64,000 nucleotides of DNA from Porticoccus sp964276025. GTDB taxonomy: Bacteria > Pseudomonadota > Gammaproteobacteria > Pseudomonadales > Porticoccaceae. The notes below the pieces were generated by a model, which saw only the letters and a program-made list of their open reading frames with translations, had not been told where the DNA came from and ran no database searches. Positions 8,571 to 17,917 of the stretch are shown piece after piece. The translations under genes and the position numbers were made by a program. Every line of letters begins with the position of its first letter. The first letter of the stretch is position 1. The stretch lies in contig CAXYDD010000002.1 in assembly GCA_964276025.1 (NCBI GenBank), positions 124,001-188,000 on the forward strand, written 5' to 3'.

Positions 8571-9026
8571 AATTTCATATTCAATGTCACCAGATGGGGT
8601 TTTTACCATCACTATATCGCCTATTTCTTTTGCAATAATAGCTCTAGCAATAGGAGATTTATATGAAATTTTGTTTAATTTAATATCAGACTCATCGTCA
8701 CCAACAATTTGATAATGAACAGACTCATCTTTTTCTAAGTTAATCATGTTTACAGTGCTACCAAAGATGACTTTATCTCCTGGAGGCATCTGACTGACAT
8801 CAATGATCTGAACATTACTAAATTTAGCTTCAATTTCCTGTATACGACCCTCAGCAAAGCCCTGTTGTTCTCTAGCTGCATGATACTCAGCATTTTCTTT
8901 GAGATCACCATGTGCACGAGCTTCTGCAATTGCAGCAATGATTCTAGGACGTTCAACTTTTTTTAAATTATCTAGTTCAGTACGAAGTTTTTCAGCTCCG
9001 ATAGATGTCATAGGTATTTTGCTCAT
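8550..9026 (-). CDS. greA: transcription elongation factor GreA
   Basis: GreA enters the RNA polymerase secondary channel and stimulates cleavage of backtracked transcripts. The 158-residue protein has an N-terminal antiparallel coiled coil with the acidic catalytic tip D41 and E44 in GDLKENAEYHAA, and a C-terminal FKBP-like domain (SPIARAIIAKEIGD). Its ATG overlaps the carB stop as ATGA (9023-9026), coupling it to carAB, the usual carA-carB-greA order. Its 3' end is embedded in the palindrome shared with yhbY. Confidence 0.97.
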   Translation of the reverse strand: MSKIPMTSIGAEKLRTELDNLKKVERPRIIAAIAEARAHGDLKENAEYHAAREQQGFAEGRIQEIEAKFSNVQIIDVSQMPPGDKVIFGSTVNMINLEKDESVHYQIVGDDESDIKLNKISYKSPIARAIIAKEIGDIVMVKTPSGDIEYEIDDVKYI

Positions 9027-12000
9027 TCATCACCTCTAAAATGTAATTTTTGAAGCTTGTTAACCTTAATTTCATCTTTAATTTTTAAGGCCATACATAC
9101 TGCTTCTCCTCCAGCTAATGTTGTTGTGTAATAAACTCCATGTTGTTCTGCGCTGGATCGGATGGTTGCAGAAGCTGCGATAGCTTGACGGCCTTCAGTG
9201 GTATTAATAATTAAGCTAATTTCATCATTTTTAATCATATCAACAATATGAGGGCGGCCCTCTTGAACTTTATTGATATGATTCACAATATAGCCAGCCT
9301 CAATCAATACCTTTAATGTTCCTGTGGTTGCCATCAAATCAAAACCTGCTTTTATTAGGTCGCTTGCGACTTTTACTATACCAGCTTTATCTGGATCTCG
9401 TACGCTAAGAAATGCTGTACCCCCTGAAGGTATAGGATTGCCAGCCGCAAGCTCTGCTTTTGCATAGGCTTCCGCGAAAGTTTGGCTAACACCCATGACC
9501 TCTCCTGTAGATTTCATTTCTGGGCCAAGAATAGGATCTATTCCTGGAAATTTATTAAATGGTAATACAGCCTCTTTGACACTGAAAAAATCAGGTGTTA
9601 TTTCTTTAGTGAACGATTGATCCTCTAGGGAAATATCAACCATGCAACGAGCCGCTACCTTAGCTAAAGAGATTCCTATACATTTAGAAACAAAAGGTAC
9701 AGTTCTTGAAGCGCGTGGGTTTACCTCGATAACGTAAATTTTCTCATCCTGCCATGCTAGCTGAACATTCATAAGACCTTTTACCTTAAGTTCTACAGCC
9801 ATAGCTTTAACAATTTCTCGCATCTCATTCTGAATATGCTCCGGAAGACTGTAGGGTGGCAAGGAACAGGCAGAGTCACCAGAGTGGATTCCAGCTTGTT
9901 CTATATGTTGCATTATTGCCCCGATAACGACATTTTTTCCATCAGAAACAGCATCAATGTCGACCTCAATAGCAGAAGATAAAAAATAATCTAATAATAT
10001 AGGAGAGCCGCCTGATACTTTTAAAGCATTCTCCATATAATGAGATAGCTCATCTTCTCTATAAACAATCTCCATAGCTCTGCCACCTAGTACATATGAT
10101 GGGCGGACAACTAAGGGGTAGCTAATTCTTGCGGCCGCATTTACTGCCTCTTCCGCAGAACGGACAATTGCATTTGGAGGTTGTAGTAGTTTTAGTTTAT
10201 CTATCATTTTTTGGAACCGCTCTCGGTCTTCTGCTAGATCTATAGCGTCTGGTGTTGTTCCTATTATAGGTACACCATGATCTTCAAGTGCTTGGGCTAA
10301 CTTGAGAGGAGTTTGTCCACCAAATTGGACAATTACACCTTTAGGATTTTCGATATTAATAATTTCTAATACATCCTCTAAAGTCACTGGCTCAAAATAT
10401 AATCTATCAGAGGTATCGTAATCAGTAGAGACTGTTTCTGGGTTACAATTCACCATAATTGTTTCATAGCCCTCTTCGCGCATTGCTAAAGCAGCGTGAA
10501 CACAGCAGTAATCAAATTCTATACCCTGTCCGATCCGATTGGGCCCTCCACCTAATACTAAGATTTTATCTTTATTTGATGGGTCTGCTTCGCACTCTTC
10601 ATCATAAGAAGAGTACATATAAGCCGTGGCTGTGGAAAACTCTGCAGCGCATGTATCTACTCGCTTAAATATAGGTCTTACTTTTGAGGCATAACGAAAT
10701 TCTCTAAAACTTTTTTCGGTAACTTTTAGTAGTTGAGATAGGCGTTTATCAGAAAATCCTTTTTGCTTAAGTCGATATAGTTTCTCTATGTCTAAAGAGT
10801 GCATAGATAACCTACTAATAATATTTTCTTCGTTAATTAGATCCTGTATTTGGGATAGGAACCAAGGGTCAATGGATGTTAAGGAAAAAACTTCAGAAAT
10901 ATCCATGCCTGCTCGAAAGGCATCCCCAACATACCAAATGCGTTCAGATCCAGGCACTTTAAGCTGATATCGAAGTTCAGATAAATCATCTTTTGAGGAA
11001 AAATTTATTTTTTCCTCGAGGCCTGCTGAACCAACCTCTAATCCTCTTAGTGCTTTATGGAATGATTCCTGAAAATTTCTACCGATAGCCATTACTTCGC
11101 CAACCGACTTCATTTGGGTAGTTAGCCTGGAACTGGCTTGATCGAATTTCTCAAAGGCAAATCGTGGAATTTTTGTAACTACATAATCAATACTGGGCTC
11201 GAAGGAAGCGGGAGTAGCGCCTGCAGTAATATCATTTAAAAGTTCATCTAACGTATAGCCAACTGCAAGCTTTGCCGCAACCTTAGCAATTGGAAAACCT
11301 GTAGCTTTTGATGCTAAAGCAGATGATCGAGAAACCCTTGGATTCATCTCAATAACCACCATTCTTCCATTATCAGGATTTACGGCGAACTGGACATTAG
11401 AGCCCCCTGTTTCAACACCTATTTCACGTAATACTGCAATAGAAGCATTACGCATGATTTGATACTCTTTATCTGTGAGTGTCTGAGCGGGAGCAATAGT
11501 AATAGAATCTCCTGTATGTACCCCCATCGGATCAAGATTTTCAATAGAGCAAATGATGATGCAGTTATCTTTTTGGTCTCTTACGACCTCCATTTCAAAC
11601 TCTTTCCATCCAAGCAAGGATTCGTCAATCAATAATTCGTTAGTTGGAGATAACTCTAATCCGCGCTGACATATCTCAACAAACTCCTCTCGGTTATACG
11701 CAATACCCCCACCGGATCCACCCATAGTAAAAGATGGCCTTATAACACAAGGGTAGCCAAAGATATCCGGAACCGTAAGCGCCTCTTCCAGGCTGTGGAC
11801 GATTATGGCTCTTGCAGTCTCTAAACCAATTTTTTTCATTGCTATAGCGAAGAGACTCCGGTCTTCAGCTTTATTTATTGCATCTTGGTCAGCGCCAATC
11901 ATTTCAACATCGTATTGCTTTAAAACACCTTCTCGGTATAAATCTAAGGCACAATTAAGTGCTGTTTGACCACCCATTGTGGGTAGCAACGCATCAGGTT

Positions 12001-12244
12001 TTTCCTCCTCAATAATCTTTGAAACGGTCCGCCACTCTACTGGCTCTATATAGGTAGAATCTGCCATAGATGGATCAGTCATAATTGTAGCGGGATTAGA
12101 ATTCACAAGGATTACTCGAAACCCCTCTTCTCTGAGGGCTTTACAGGCCTGAGCCCCAGAATAATCGAACTCGCAAGCTTGACCTATAACGATAGGACCA
12201 GCTCCTAGAATTAAAATACTTTTAATATCATTTCTTTTTGGCAT
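9023..12244 (-). CDS. carB: carbamoyl-phosphate synthase large subunit
   Basis: CarB makes carbamoyl phosphate from bicarbonate, ammonia (from CarA) and two ATP, for pyrimidine and arginine synthesis. The 1073-residue chain is full length: two duplicated halves, each opening with a conserved nucleotide-binding stretch (ILGAGPIVIGQACEFDYSG near residue 12 and LGGGPNRIGQGIEFDYC in the middle) and carrying an ATP-grasp domain with NPRVSRSSALASKATG or NPRASRTVPFVSK. An MGS-like allosteric domain occupies about the last 140 residues. It starts six bases after the carA stop and overlaps greA by four. Confidence 0.98.
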   Translation of the reverse strand: MPKRNDIKSILILGAGPIVIGQACEFDYSGAQACKALREEGFRVILVNSNPATIMTDPSMADSTYIEPVEWRTVSKIIEEEKPDALLPTMGGQTALNCALDLYREGVLKQYDVEMIGADQDAINKAEDRSLFAIAMKKIGLETARAIIVHSLEEALTVPDIFGYPCVIRPSFTMGGSGGGIAYNREEFVEICQRGLELSPTNELLIDESLLGWKEFEMEVVRDQKDNCIIICSIENLDPMGVHTGDSITIAPAQTLTDKEYQIMRNASIAVLREIGVETGGSNVQFAVNPDNGRMVVIEMNPRVSRSSALASKATGFPIAKVAAKLAVGYTLDELLNDITAGATPASFEPSIDYVVTKIPRFAFEKFDQASSRLTTQMKSVGEVMAIGRNFQESFHKALRGLEVGSAGLEEKINFSSKDDLSELRYQLKVPGSERIWYVGDAFRAGMDISEVFSLTSIDPWFLSQIQDLINEENIISRLSMHSLDIEKLYRLKQKGFSDKRLSQLLKVTEKSFREFRYASKVRPIFKRVDTCAAEFSTATAYMYSSYDEECEADPSNKDKILVLGGGPNRIGQGIEFDYCCVHAALAMREEGYETIMVNCNPETVSTDYDTSDRLYFEPVTLEDVLEIINIENPKGVIVQFGGQTPLKLAQALEDHGVPIIGTTPDAIDLAEDRERFQKMIDKLKLLQPPNAIVRSAEEAVNAAARISYPLVVRPSYVLGGRAMEIVYREDELSHYMENALKVSGGSPILLDYFLSSAIEVDIDAVSDGKNVVIGAIMQHIEQAGIHSGDSACSLPPYSLPEHIQNEMREIVKAMAVELKVKGLMNVQLAWQDEKIYVIEVNPRASRTVPFVSKCIGISLAKVAARCMVDISLEDQSFTKEITPDFFSVKEAVLPFNKFPGIDPILGPEMKSTGEVMGVSQTFAEAYAKAELAAGNPIPSGGTAFLSVRDPDKAGIVKVASDLIKAGFDLMATTGTLKVLIEAGYIVNHINKVQEGRPHIVDMIKNDEISLIINTTEGRQAIAASATIRSSAEQHGVYYTTTLAGGEAVCMALKIKDEIKVNKLQKLHFRGDE

Positions 12245-12250
12245 AGATTA

Positions 12251-13405
12251 TCAATTTTTTATATTACTATTAGGGTGATTTTTTATCAGCTCAAAAAAGT
12301 GGTCAAATAATGGCGCTGTATCATGGGGTCCAGGGCTAGCCTCAGGGTGCCCCTGAAAACCGAATGCTGGTTTATCTGTACGTTGTACTCCCTGAATAGA
12401 TCCATCAAATAATGATAAATGTGTGATACAAAGATTACCTGGAATGGTTGACTTGTCTATAGAAAATCCATGATTTTGGCTGGTAATCATAACTTTTTTT
12501 GTTTCAACATCTTTAACAGGGTGATTGGCTCCGTGATGACCAAATTTCATTTTTAAAATTTTGGCACCACTTGCTAAAGCTAAAAGCTGATGTCCTAAAC
12601 AAATTCCAAATATTGGAATATTAGTTTCTAATATCTGTTTTATAGCTTCGATAGCATAGGTGCAAGGCTGGGGATCTCCTGGTCCGTTAGATAGAAATAC
12701 TCCATCAGGATTCATGTCTAAAACCTCACTTGCTGGGGTTTCAGCAGGAACTATTATCAGCTCAGCGCCTCGATCAACAAGCATTCTTAAAATATTTCTT
12801 TTAATGCCAAAATCATAAACTACTACTTTATAAATCGCTGCATTTAAGCTTTGATATCCTAGGTTTAATCCCCAAGTACCTTCTGTCCATTTTGATTTGG
12901 AAGCAATAGTGACTTCCTTGGCAAGATCTACCCCTTCCAAACCAATAAATTCACGTGCCATCTTGAGTGCTATTTTTTCATCAACATCGCCAGCCATCAT
13001 GCAGCCACTTAAGGAGCCTTTTTCCCTGAGAATACGGGTTAATTTACGGGTATCAATATTTGCAATTCCCAAAACATTCTTTTCTTTTAAGTATTCATCG
13101 AGAGTCTTTTCTGATCTGAAATTACTCAATAATAATGGTAGATCTCTTATTACTAGTCCGTTTGCCCAAATCTTCGATGATTCCTCATCCTCAGTATTTG
13201 TACCTGTATTTCCGATATGGGGGTTGGTAAAATTTATGATTTGTCTTGCATAGGAAGGGTCAGTGAGAATTTCTTGGTAGCCGGTCATTGATGTATTAAA
13301 GACTACTTCGCCAGTGGAATAGCCTTCAGCTCCAATCGACCTGCCTTTAAATATTGTACCATCTTGGAGGACTAAGATAGCTGCCTGATACTGATCGGCG
13401 TTCAA
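12251..13405 (-). CDS. carA: carbamoyl-phosphate synthase small subunit
   Basis: CarA is the glutaminase that supplies ammonia to CarB. The 384-residue protein has the N-terminal small-subunit domain and a class I glutamine amidotransferase domain with the nucleophile C269 in GICLGHQ and the H353/E355 pair in GFQGHPEASPGP. The start is a TTG at 13405 behind a full AAGGAGG five bases upstream; no ATG fits the family N-terminus better. It is the first gene of carA-carB-greA, with a 225-base region up to dapB for its promoter and the dapB terminator. I saw no convincing ArgR or attenuator signal. Confidence 0.97.
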   Translation of the reverse strand: MNADQYQAAILVLQDGTIFKGRSIGAEGYSTGEVVFNTSMTGYQEILTDPSYARQIINFTNPHIGNTGTNTEDEESSKIWANGLVIRDLPLLLSNFRSEKTLDEYLKEKNVLGIANIDTRKLTRILREKGSLSGCMMAGDVDEKIALKMAREFIGLEGVDLAKEVTIASKSKWTEGTWGLNLGYQSLNAAIYKVVVYDFGIKRNILRMLVDRGAELIIVPAETPASEVLDMNPDGVFLSNGPGDPQPCTYAIEAIKQILETNIPIFGICLGHQLLALASGAKILKMKFGHHGANHPVKDVETKKVMITSQNHGFSIDKSTIPGNLCITHLSLFDGSIQGVQRTDKPAFGFQGHPEASPGPHDTAPLFDHFFELIKNHPNSNIKN

Positions 13406-13480
13406 TGCAACCTCCTTAACGACAAAAAATTAAGTTTAGATCTATTCGACAGCTAACAAACTCTAAAAATATTATGCGAC

Positions 13481-13513
13481 AAAAAGTGAGGTGAAACTGC
13501 CGGTCTCACCTCA
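13481..13513 (-). terminator. rho-independent terminator after dapB
   Basis: Read on the minus strand, TGAGGTGA (13513-13506) pairs perfectly with TCACCTCA (13494-13487) across an 11-base loop. One C and then five T (13485-13481) follow. It lies about 120 bases past the dapB stop and before carA, so it should end dapB transcription and insulate the car operon. Confidence 0.7.
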
Positions 13514-13630
13514 TTCTAAAAATACTAGATTTAAATTGCCTAATATTTGGCTGTTAAATGCAAATAAATATAGGAATATTTTAGGCGAACCTTAGCAAGC
13601 TGTCCAGAGAATCGCAACTCCAAAGATGAC

Positions 13631-14449
13631 TTATGATTTGAGGCCAAGTACATCTTGCATGTCATACACACCATTTTTTTTATTAGATATCCAATCAGCC
13701 GCTTTAACTGCACCTCTAGCAAATGACATTCGACTTGAGGCTTTATGGGTGATTTCGATTCTCTCCCCTTCTGAGGCAAAAGTTACAGTATGATCTCCCA
13801 CGATATCCCCAGCTCTTACCGTTGAAAAGCCAATCGTATTTTTAGGCCTGGCGCCAGTCTGGCCTTCTCGCCCGTATACCGCCACATCATCTAAGTTCAA
13901 GCCTAGTGATTCAGCAACTATTTGACCCATATTCAGTGCAGTTCCTGATGGCGCATCTATTTTATTTTTATGGTGGGCCTCAGAAATTTCAATATCTACT
14001 TCTTGACCCAAAACTTGAGCAGCAATATCAATCAGTCCAAAGCACAAGTTAACCCCCGTGCTAAAATTAGACGCAATACATAATGCAGATTGTTCAGAAG
14101 CAGACTGTAATTGTTGTTTTTGATTATCATCAAAACCAGTTGTTCCGATTACCATGCCTTTGCGGTGCTCTTTACAAATTTTTGCATTAACAAGACATGC
14201 TTCAATTGAACTAAAATCAATTAATACATCAAAGTCAGGTAAGACAGCCAACAAATTATCAGTTACTAGTACGCCCGTATTAGCAGCTCCAATAAGATTA
14301 CCCGCGTCAGAATCTATCAAGGGGCTACCAGGCCTGACAATGGCTGAGCCTAGATTAACTGAAGCACTATTAATTACAGCTTCTATAAGCGCCCGACCCA
14401 TTCTTCCAGCGGCACCGTATATAGCAACTCTAGTAAAACTATTTTTCAT
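13631..14449 (-). CDS. dapB: 4-hydroxy-tetrahydrodipicolinate reductase
   Basis: DapB reduces the DapA product to tetrahydrodipicolinate with NAD(P)H on the way to diaminopimelate and lysine. The 272-residue protein has the Rossmann motif GAAGRMG (12-18) and the active-site signature EAHHKNKIDAPSGTA, with catalytic H159 and K163, and a C-terminal FARGAVKAADW stretch. Length is normal. It is placed between dnaJ and carA, as in many Gammaproteobacteria (dnaK-dnaJ-dapB-carA-carB). Confidence 0.97.
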   Translation of the reverse strand: MKNSFTRVAIYGAAGRMGRALIEAVINSASVNLGSAIVRPGSPLIDSDAGNLIGAANTGVLVTDNLLAVLPDFDVLIDFSSIEACLVNAKICKEHRKGMVIGTTGFDDNQKQQLQSASEQSALCIASNFSTGVNLCFGLIDIAAQVLGQEVDIEISEAHHKNKIDAPSGTALNMGQIVAESLGLNLDDVAVYGREGQTGARPKNTIGFSTVRAGDIVGDHTVTFASEGERIEITHKASSRMSFARGAVKAADWISNKKNGVYDMQDVLGLKS

Positions 14450-14548
14450 AACATCGATGATCTTATCAAAAGTTTATTAAATCAATTTATTTTGAGTATT
14501 CTATAATAGACGTATTTATACAACTATATGTTTGTGATTTGTTGTAAA

Positions 14549-15664
14549 TTAAGGAGCGAAGCCATCGAAAAACTTTTTTACACCCTTAAACCAAGAATCT
14601 CTTTTGGGTGAATTTTTTTCAAGTCCCATAGTATTTTGTAAATCACGGAGTATAGTTTTTTGCTCGCTACTTAATTTAACAGGAGTCTCGAGGACTACCG
14701 TGCAATATAAATCGCCAACTCCGGCACTTCGAACAGTTTTGACACCCTTCCCTTTGAGCCTAAACGTAGTTCCTGTTTGAGTTTCTTCTGGAACTTTTAG
14801 TTTTACCGGTCCATTCAAGGTTGGCACTTCAAGCTCATCACCAAGAATGGCATTAATTATGCTAATTGGTAGTTCACAATGAAGATTACGTCCATCTCGT
14901 TGGAACAGTCTATGCTTTTGAACATTCATCTGGACGTATAAATCACCAGATGGTCCGCCTTCCGGACCGGCTTCGCCTTCTCCGCTAAGACGTATACGAT
15001 CACCAGTATCAACTCCAGGTGGAACTTTGACTGAAAGAGTCTTATTTTCCTCTGTTCTACCTTGGCCACGACACACACCACAAGGATTACTTATAGTCGA
15101 TCCACGGCCATGACATTTAGGACAAGCTTGCTGAACTGAGATAAAGCCCTGTGACATCCTCACTTGGCCGTGTCCACCACAAGTACCACAAGTAGTAGGA
15201 GTAGATCCCTTTTTACTTCCAGATCCATCACATTCCTTACAAGGACATAGTGTTGGTATTGTAATTTTTACTGTCTTTCCTTTTATCGCATCCTCTAGAG
15301 TCATATCTAAATTATATTGCAGATCTGACCCTCGCATAGGCCCGGGTCGGCCTTGATTTCTTGCCCCACCAAAAATATCGCCAAAGACATCGCCAAAGAT
15401 GTCACTAAAGTTGCCATTAGGATCATGTCCCCCGCCAGCTCCTGGTGCAGAATGCCCATATTGATCATAGGCCATTTTTTTTTCATTATCAGAGAGAACT
15501 TCGTATGCTTCTGTAGCTTCTTTAAATAGATGATCAGCATCATTATTGTCTGGGTTTCGATCTGGATGATTCTTCATCGCTATACGCCGGTAGGCTTTTT
15601 TTATATCTTGTTCAGGTGCATTTTTAGGTACACCCAGTACTTCGTAATAATCGCGCTTAGACAT
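14549..15664 (-). CDS. dnaJ: chaperone protein DnaJ
   Basis: DnaJ is the Hsp40 that delivers unfolded substrates to DnaK and stimulates its ATPase. The 371-residue protein has the J-domain with HPD at 33-35, a Gly/Phe-rich linker (GGGHDPNGNFSD...FGGARNQG), four zinc-finger repeats (CKECDGSG, CGTCGGHG, CPKCHGRG, CGVCRGQG) and the two C-terminal beta domains. It follows dnaK across a 151-base gap that contains a strong hairpin. Confidence 0.98.
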   Translation of the reverse strand: MSKRDYYEVLGVPKNAPEQDIKKAYRRIAMKNHPDRNPDNNDADHLFKEATEAYEVLSDNEKKMAYDQYGHSAPGAGGGHDPNGNFSDIFGDVFGDIFGGARNQGRPGPMRGSDLQYNLDMTLEDAIKGKTVKITIPTLCPCKECDGSGSKKGSTPTTCGTCGGHGQVRMSQGFISVQQACPKCHGRGSTISNPCGVCRGQGRTEENKTLSVKVPPGVDTGDRIRLSGEGEAGPEGGPSGDLYVQMNVQKHRLFQRDGRNLHCELPISIINAILGDELEVPTLNGPVKLKVPEETQTGTTFRLKGKGVKTVRSAGVGDLYCTVVLETPVKLSSEQKTILRDLQNTMGLEKNSPKRDSWFKGVKKFFDGFAP

Positions 15665-15744
15665 TAGTAATCAACTTTTTAATAATTAACTTTTTAAAAA
15701 AATTTAATGAAGATAATCTAATAATTTATCGGAACTCGAATATA

Positions 15745-15774
15745 CTAAAGCGCGGTATAAAAACCGCGCTTTAG
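15745..15774 (-). terminator. 12-bp hairpin in the dnaK-dnaJ intergenic region
   Basis: The arms 15745-15756 and 15763-15774 (CTAAAGCGCGGT and its exact complement) enclose a six-base loop. It is the only GC-rich perfect stem in the area and lies about 40 bases after the dnaK stop. On the minus strand no clear T-run follows (TATATTCG), so it may act as a partial terminator or processing signal that lowers dnaJ relative to dnaK rather than a full stop. Confidence 0.55.
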
Positions 15775-15815
15775 CTCATGAGGAAGAAAATCAAAAATTT
15801 ACTTTCATAAATTGT

Positions 15816-17804
15816 TTATTTCTTCTTATTTCCTTTCTTAGGTTTAGGCTCTGTTTTTTCTGATTTAGATTTAGATTCTTTTTCGTCAGTTTCAGGTTTC
15901 ACTTCCTCAAACTCTGCATCCACAGCATCATTATCAGTGGCCGAAGTGCCTGAATCAGCACCAGGATTATCTCCATCTGCAGCGGCTTGCTCAGCATATA
16001 ACTTTTGAGCAAGAGAACTAGATGCTTCTGAAAGTTTCGCTGCTGCTGTATCGATAGCTTCTTTATCATCACCTTTAACAGCTTCTTCAACCTCTTTTAC
16101 GGCTGATAAAATGGCTTCCTTTTCTTCATCAGTCGCTTTATCCCCTGCCTCTTCTAAAGTTTTCGTGGCTGCATGAGCAAGTCCATCTGCAGTATTTCTA
16201 GCTTGTGCTAAATCTTCAAACTTTTGATCTTCAGCAGCATTAGCTTCTGCATCGTTTACCATTTTTTCAATTTCATCATCGGATAAGCCTGAGGATGCTT
16301 TAATAACAATGGACTGCTCTTTTCCCGTTGCCTTATCTTTAGCATTAACGTTAAGGATCCCATTTGCATCAATATCGAAAGTTACTTCGATTTGCGGCAT
16401 ACCTCTTTGAGCAGGAGGAATATTCGCAAGGTCAAATCGACCCAATGATTTATTTCCTGTTGCCTGTTTTCTCTCACCTTGAACCACATGAACAGTCACT
16501 GCTGTCTGGTTATCCTCAGCTGTAGAGAAAATTTGAGATTTTCTTGAAGGTATTGTTGTATTTTTCTCAATCAAAGGAGTAGCAACACCACCCATTGTCT
16601 CTATACCTAGCGTTAAAGGTGTTACATCTAATAACAATACATCCTTTACATCGCCAGAAAGAACTGCGCCCTGTATAGCTGCACCCATAGCAACTGCTTC
16701 ATCAGGATTTACATCCTTGCGGGGTTCTTTCCCAAAGAAGTCAGTCACTTTTTCTTGCACCATAGGCATACGTGTTTGGCCACCAACTAATATGACATCA
16801 TCGATGTCAGAAACAGACTTTCCTGCATCCTTAAGAGCCATTTTAAGTGGCGACATGGTGCGCTCAACTAACTCTTCAACTAAAGATTCGAGCTTAGATC
16901 TAGTCAGCTTAACTACTAAGTGCTTTGGTCCAGTTGCATCTGCAGTTATATAAGGTAAGTTCACTTCTGTTTGTTGGCTCGAGGATAGCTCTATTTTAGC
17001 TTTTTCCGCTGCTTCTTTAAGGCGCTGAATTGCCATTGAATCTTTTAATAAATCAAAGTCATTTTCTTTTTTAAATTGATCGGCTAAATATTCGATCAAA
17101 CGCATATCGAAATCTTCTCCACCTAAAAAGGTATCTCCGTTTGTTGAAAGAACTTCGAATTGATGCTCTCCATCCACATCTGCAATTTCAATTATAGAAA
17201 TATCGAAAGTACCCCCACCAAGATCATAAACTGCAATAACTCGATCTCCTGGAGTTTTATCTAGCCCATATGCTAATGCGGCGGCAGTGGGCTCGTTAAT
17301 GATTCTTTTAACATCAAGACCAGCTATTTTTCCTGCATCTTTAGTAGCTTGGCGCTGTGAATCGTTAAAATATGCTGGTACAGTTATAACAGCTTCTGAA
17401 ATATTTTCTCCAGCATAATCTTCTGCTGTTTTTTTCATTTTTTTAAGCACTTCTGCAGAAATTTGTGGAGCTGCACGCTTCTCGCCATTGACTTCGACCC
17501 ATGCATCACCGTTATCTGCCTTAACAATCTTATATGGCACCATTTTAATATCTTTTTGAACTACCTTATCTTCAAAACGACGGCCAATTAATCGCTTCAC
17601 TGCGAATAATGTATTGGCTGGATTTGTAACTGCTTGACGTTTTGCAGACTGTCCAACTAAAATTTCGCCACCATCAACGTAGGCAACAATAGATGGTGTA
17701 GTCCTTACACCTTCAGCATTTTCGATGACTTTTGGCTTATTGCCCTCAAGTACAGAAACGCATGAGTTTGTTGTACCAAGGTCAATTCCTATAATTTTAC
17801 CCAT
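15816..17804 (-). CDS. dnaK: chaperone protein DnaK
   Basis: DnaK is the Hsp70 chaperone that binds exposed hydrophobic segments in an ATP-dependent cycle with DnaJ and GrpE. The 662-residue protein has the phosphate-1 motif GIDLGTTNS (6-14), the DLGGGTFDIS and GGQTRMP actin-like motifs, the substrate-binding domain and the helical lid. Unlike E. coli DnaK, which ends within a few residues of EEVK, this chain continues after EEVK for about 26 very charged residues ending in repeated lysines. A sigma32-like element lies upstream of the start. Confidence 0.98.
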   Translation of the reverse strand: MGKIIGIDLGTTNSCVSVLEGNKPKVIENAEGVRTTPSIVAYVDGGEILVGQSAKRQAVTNPANTLFAVKRLIGRRFEDKVVQKDIKMVPYKIVKADNGDAWVEVNGEKRAAPQISAEVLKKMKKTAEDYAGENISEAVITVPAYFNDSQRQATKDAGKIAGLDVKRIINEPTAAALAYGLDKTPGDRVIAVYDLGGGTFDISIIEIADVDGEHQFEVLSTNGDTFLGGEDFDMRLIEYLADQFKKENDFDLLKDSMAIQRLKEAAEKAKIELSSSQQTEVNLPYITADATGPKHLVVKLTRSKLESLVEELVERTMSPLKMALKDAGKSVSDIDDVILVGGQTRMPMVQEKVTDFFGKEPRKDVNPDEAVAMGAAIQGAVLSGDVKDVLLLDVTPLTLGIETMGGVATPLIEKNTTIPSRKSQIFSTAEDNQTAVTVHVVQGERKQATGNKSLGRFDLANIPPAQRGMPQIEVTFDIDANGILNVNAKDKATGKEQSIVIKASSGLSDDEIEKMVNDAEANAAEDQKFEDLAQARNTADGLAHAATKTLEEAGDKATDEEKEAILSAVKEVEEAVKGDDKEAIDTAAAKLSEASSSLAQKLYAEQAAADGDNPGADSGTSATDNDAVDAEFEEVKPETDEKESKSKSEKTEPKPKKGNKKK

Positions 17805-17860
17805 TTTTTTTCTCCGGGGTTAACGTAACTAAAAAAACAAAAATATTGTCTATATGTAAC

Positions 17861-17888
17861 TATATTGGCCCATTATTCTGTATTTCAA
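17861..17888 (-). promoter_or_regulatory. possible sigma32-like heat-shock promoter for dnaK
   Basis: On the minus strand TTGAAA (17888-17883) is followed after 14 bases by CCAATATA (17868-17861), resembling the E. coli RpoH pattern CTTGAAA-N13/15-CCCCATnT. It is placed 57-84 bases before the dnaK ATG, between grpE and dnaK. The match is partial (two of the expected C residues are missing) in AT-rich sequence, so this is a candidate only. Confidence 0.35.
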
Positions 17889-17917
17889 CCTTTATCCTGC
17901 GATTTATTTTTGAAAGA

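Noticed and set aside
13540..13779. Minus-strand 79-codon frame downstream of dapB
   Set aside because: It overlaps the dapB 3' end in another frame, has no ribosome-binding site and no recognisable content.
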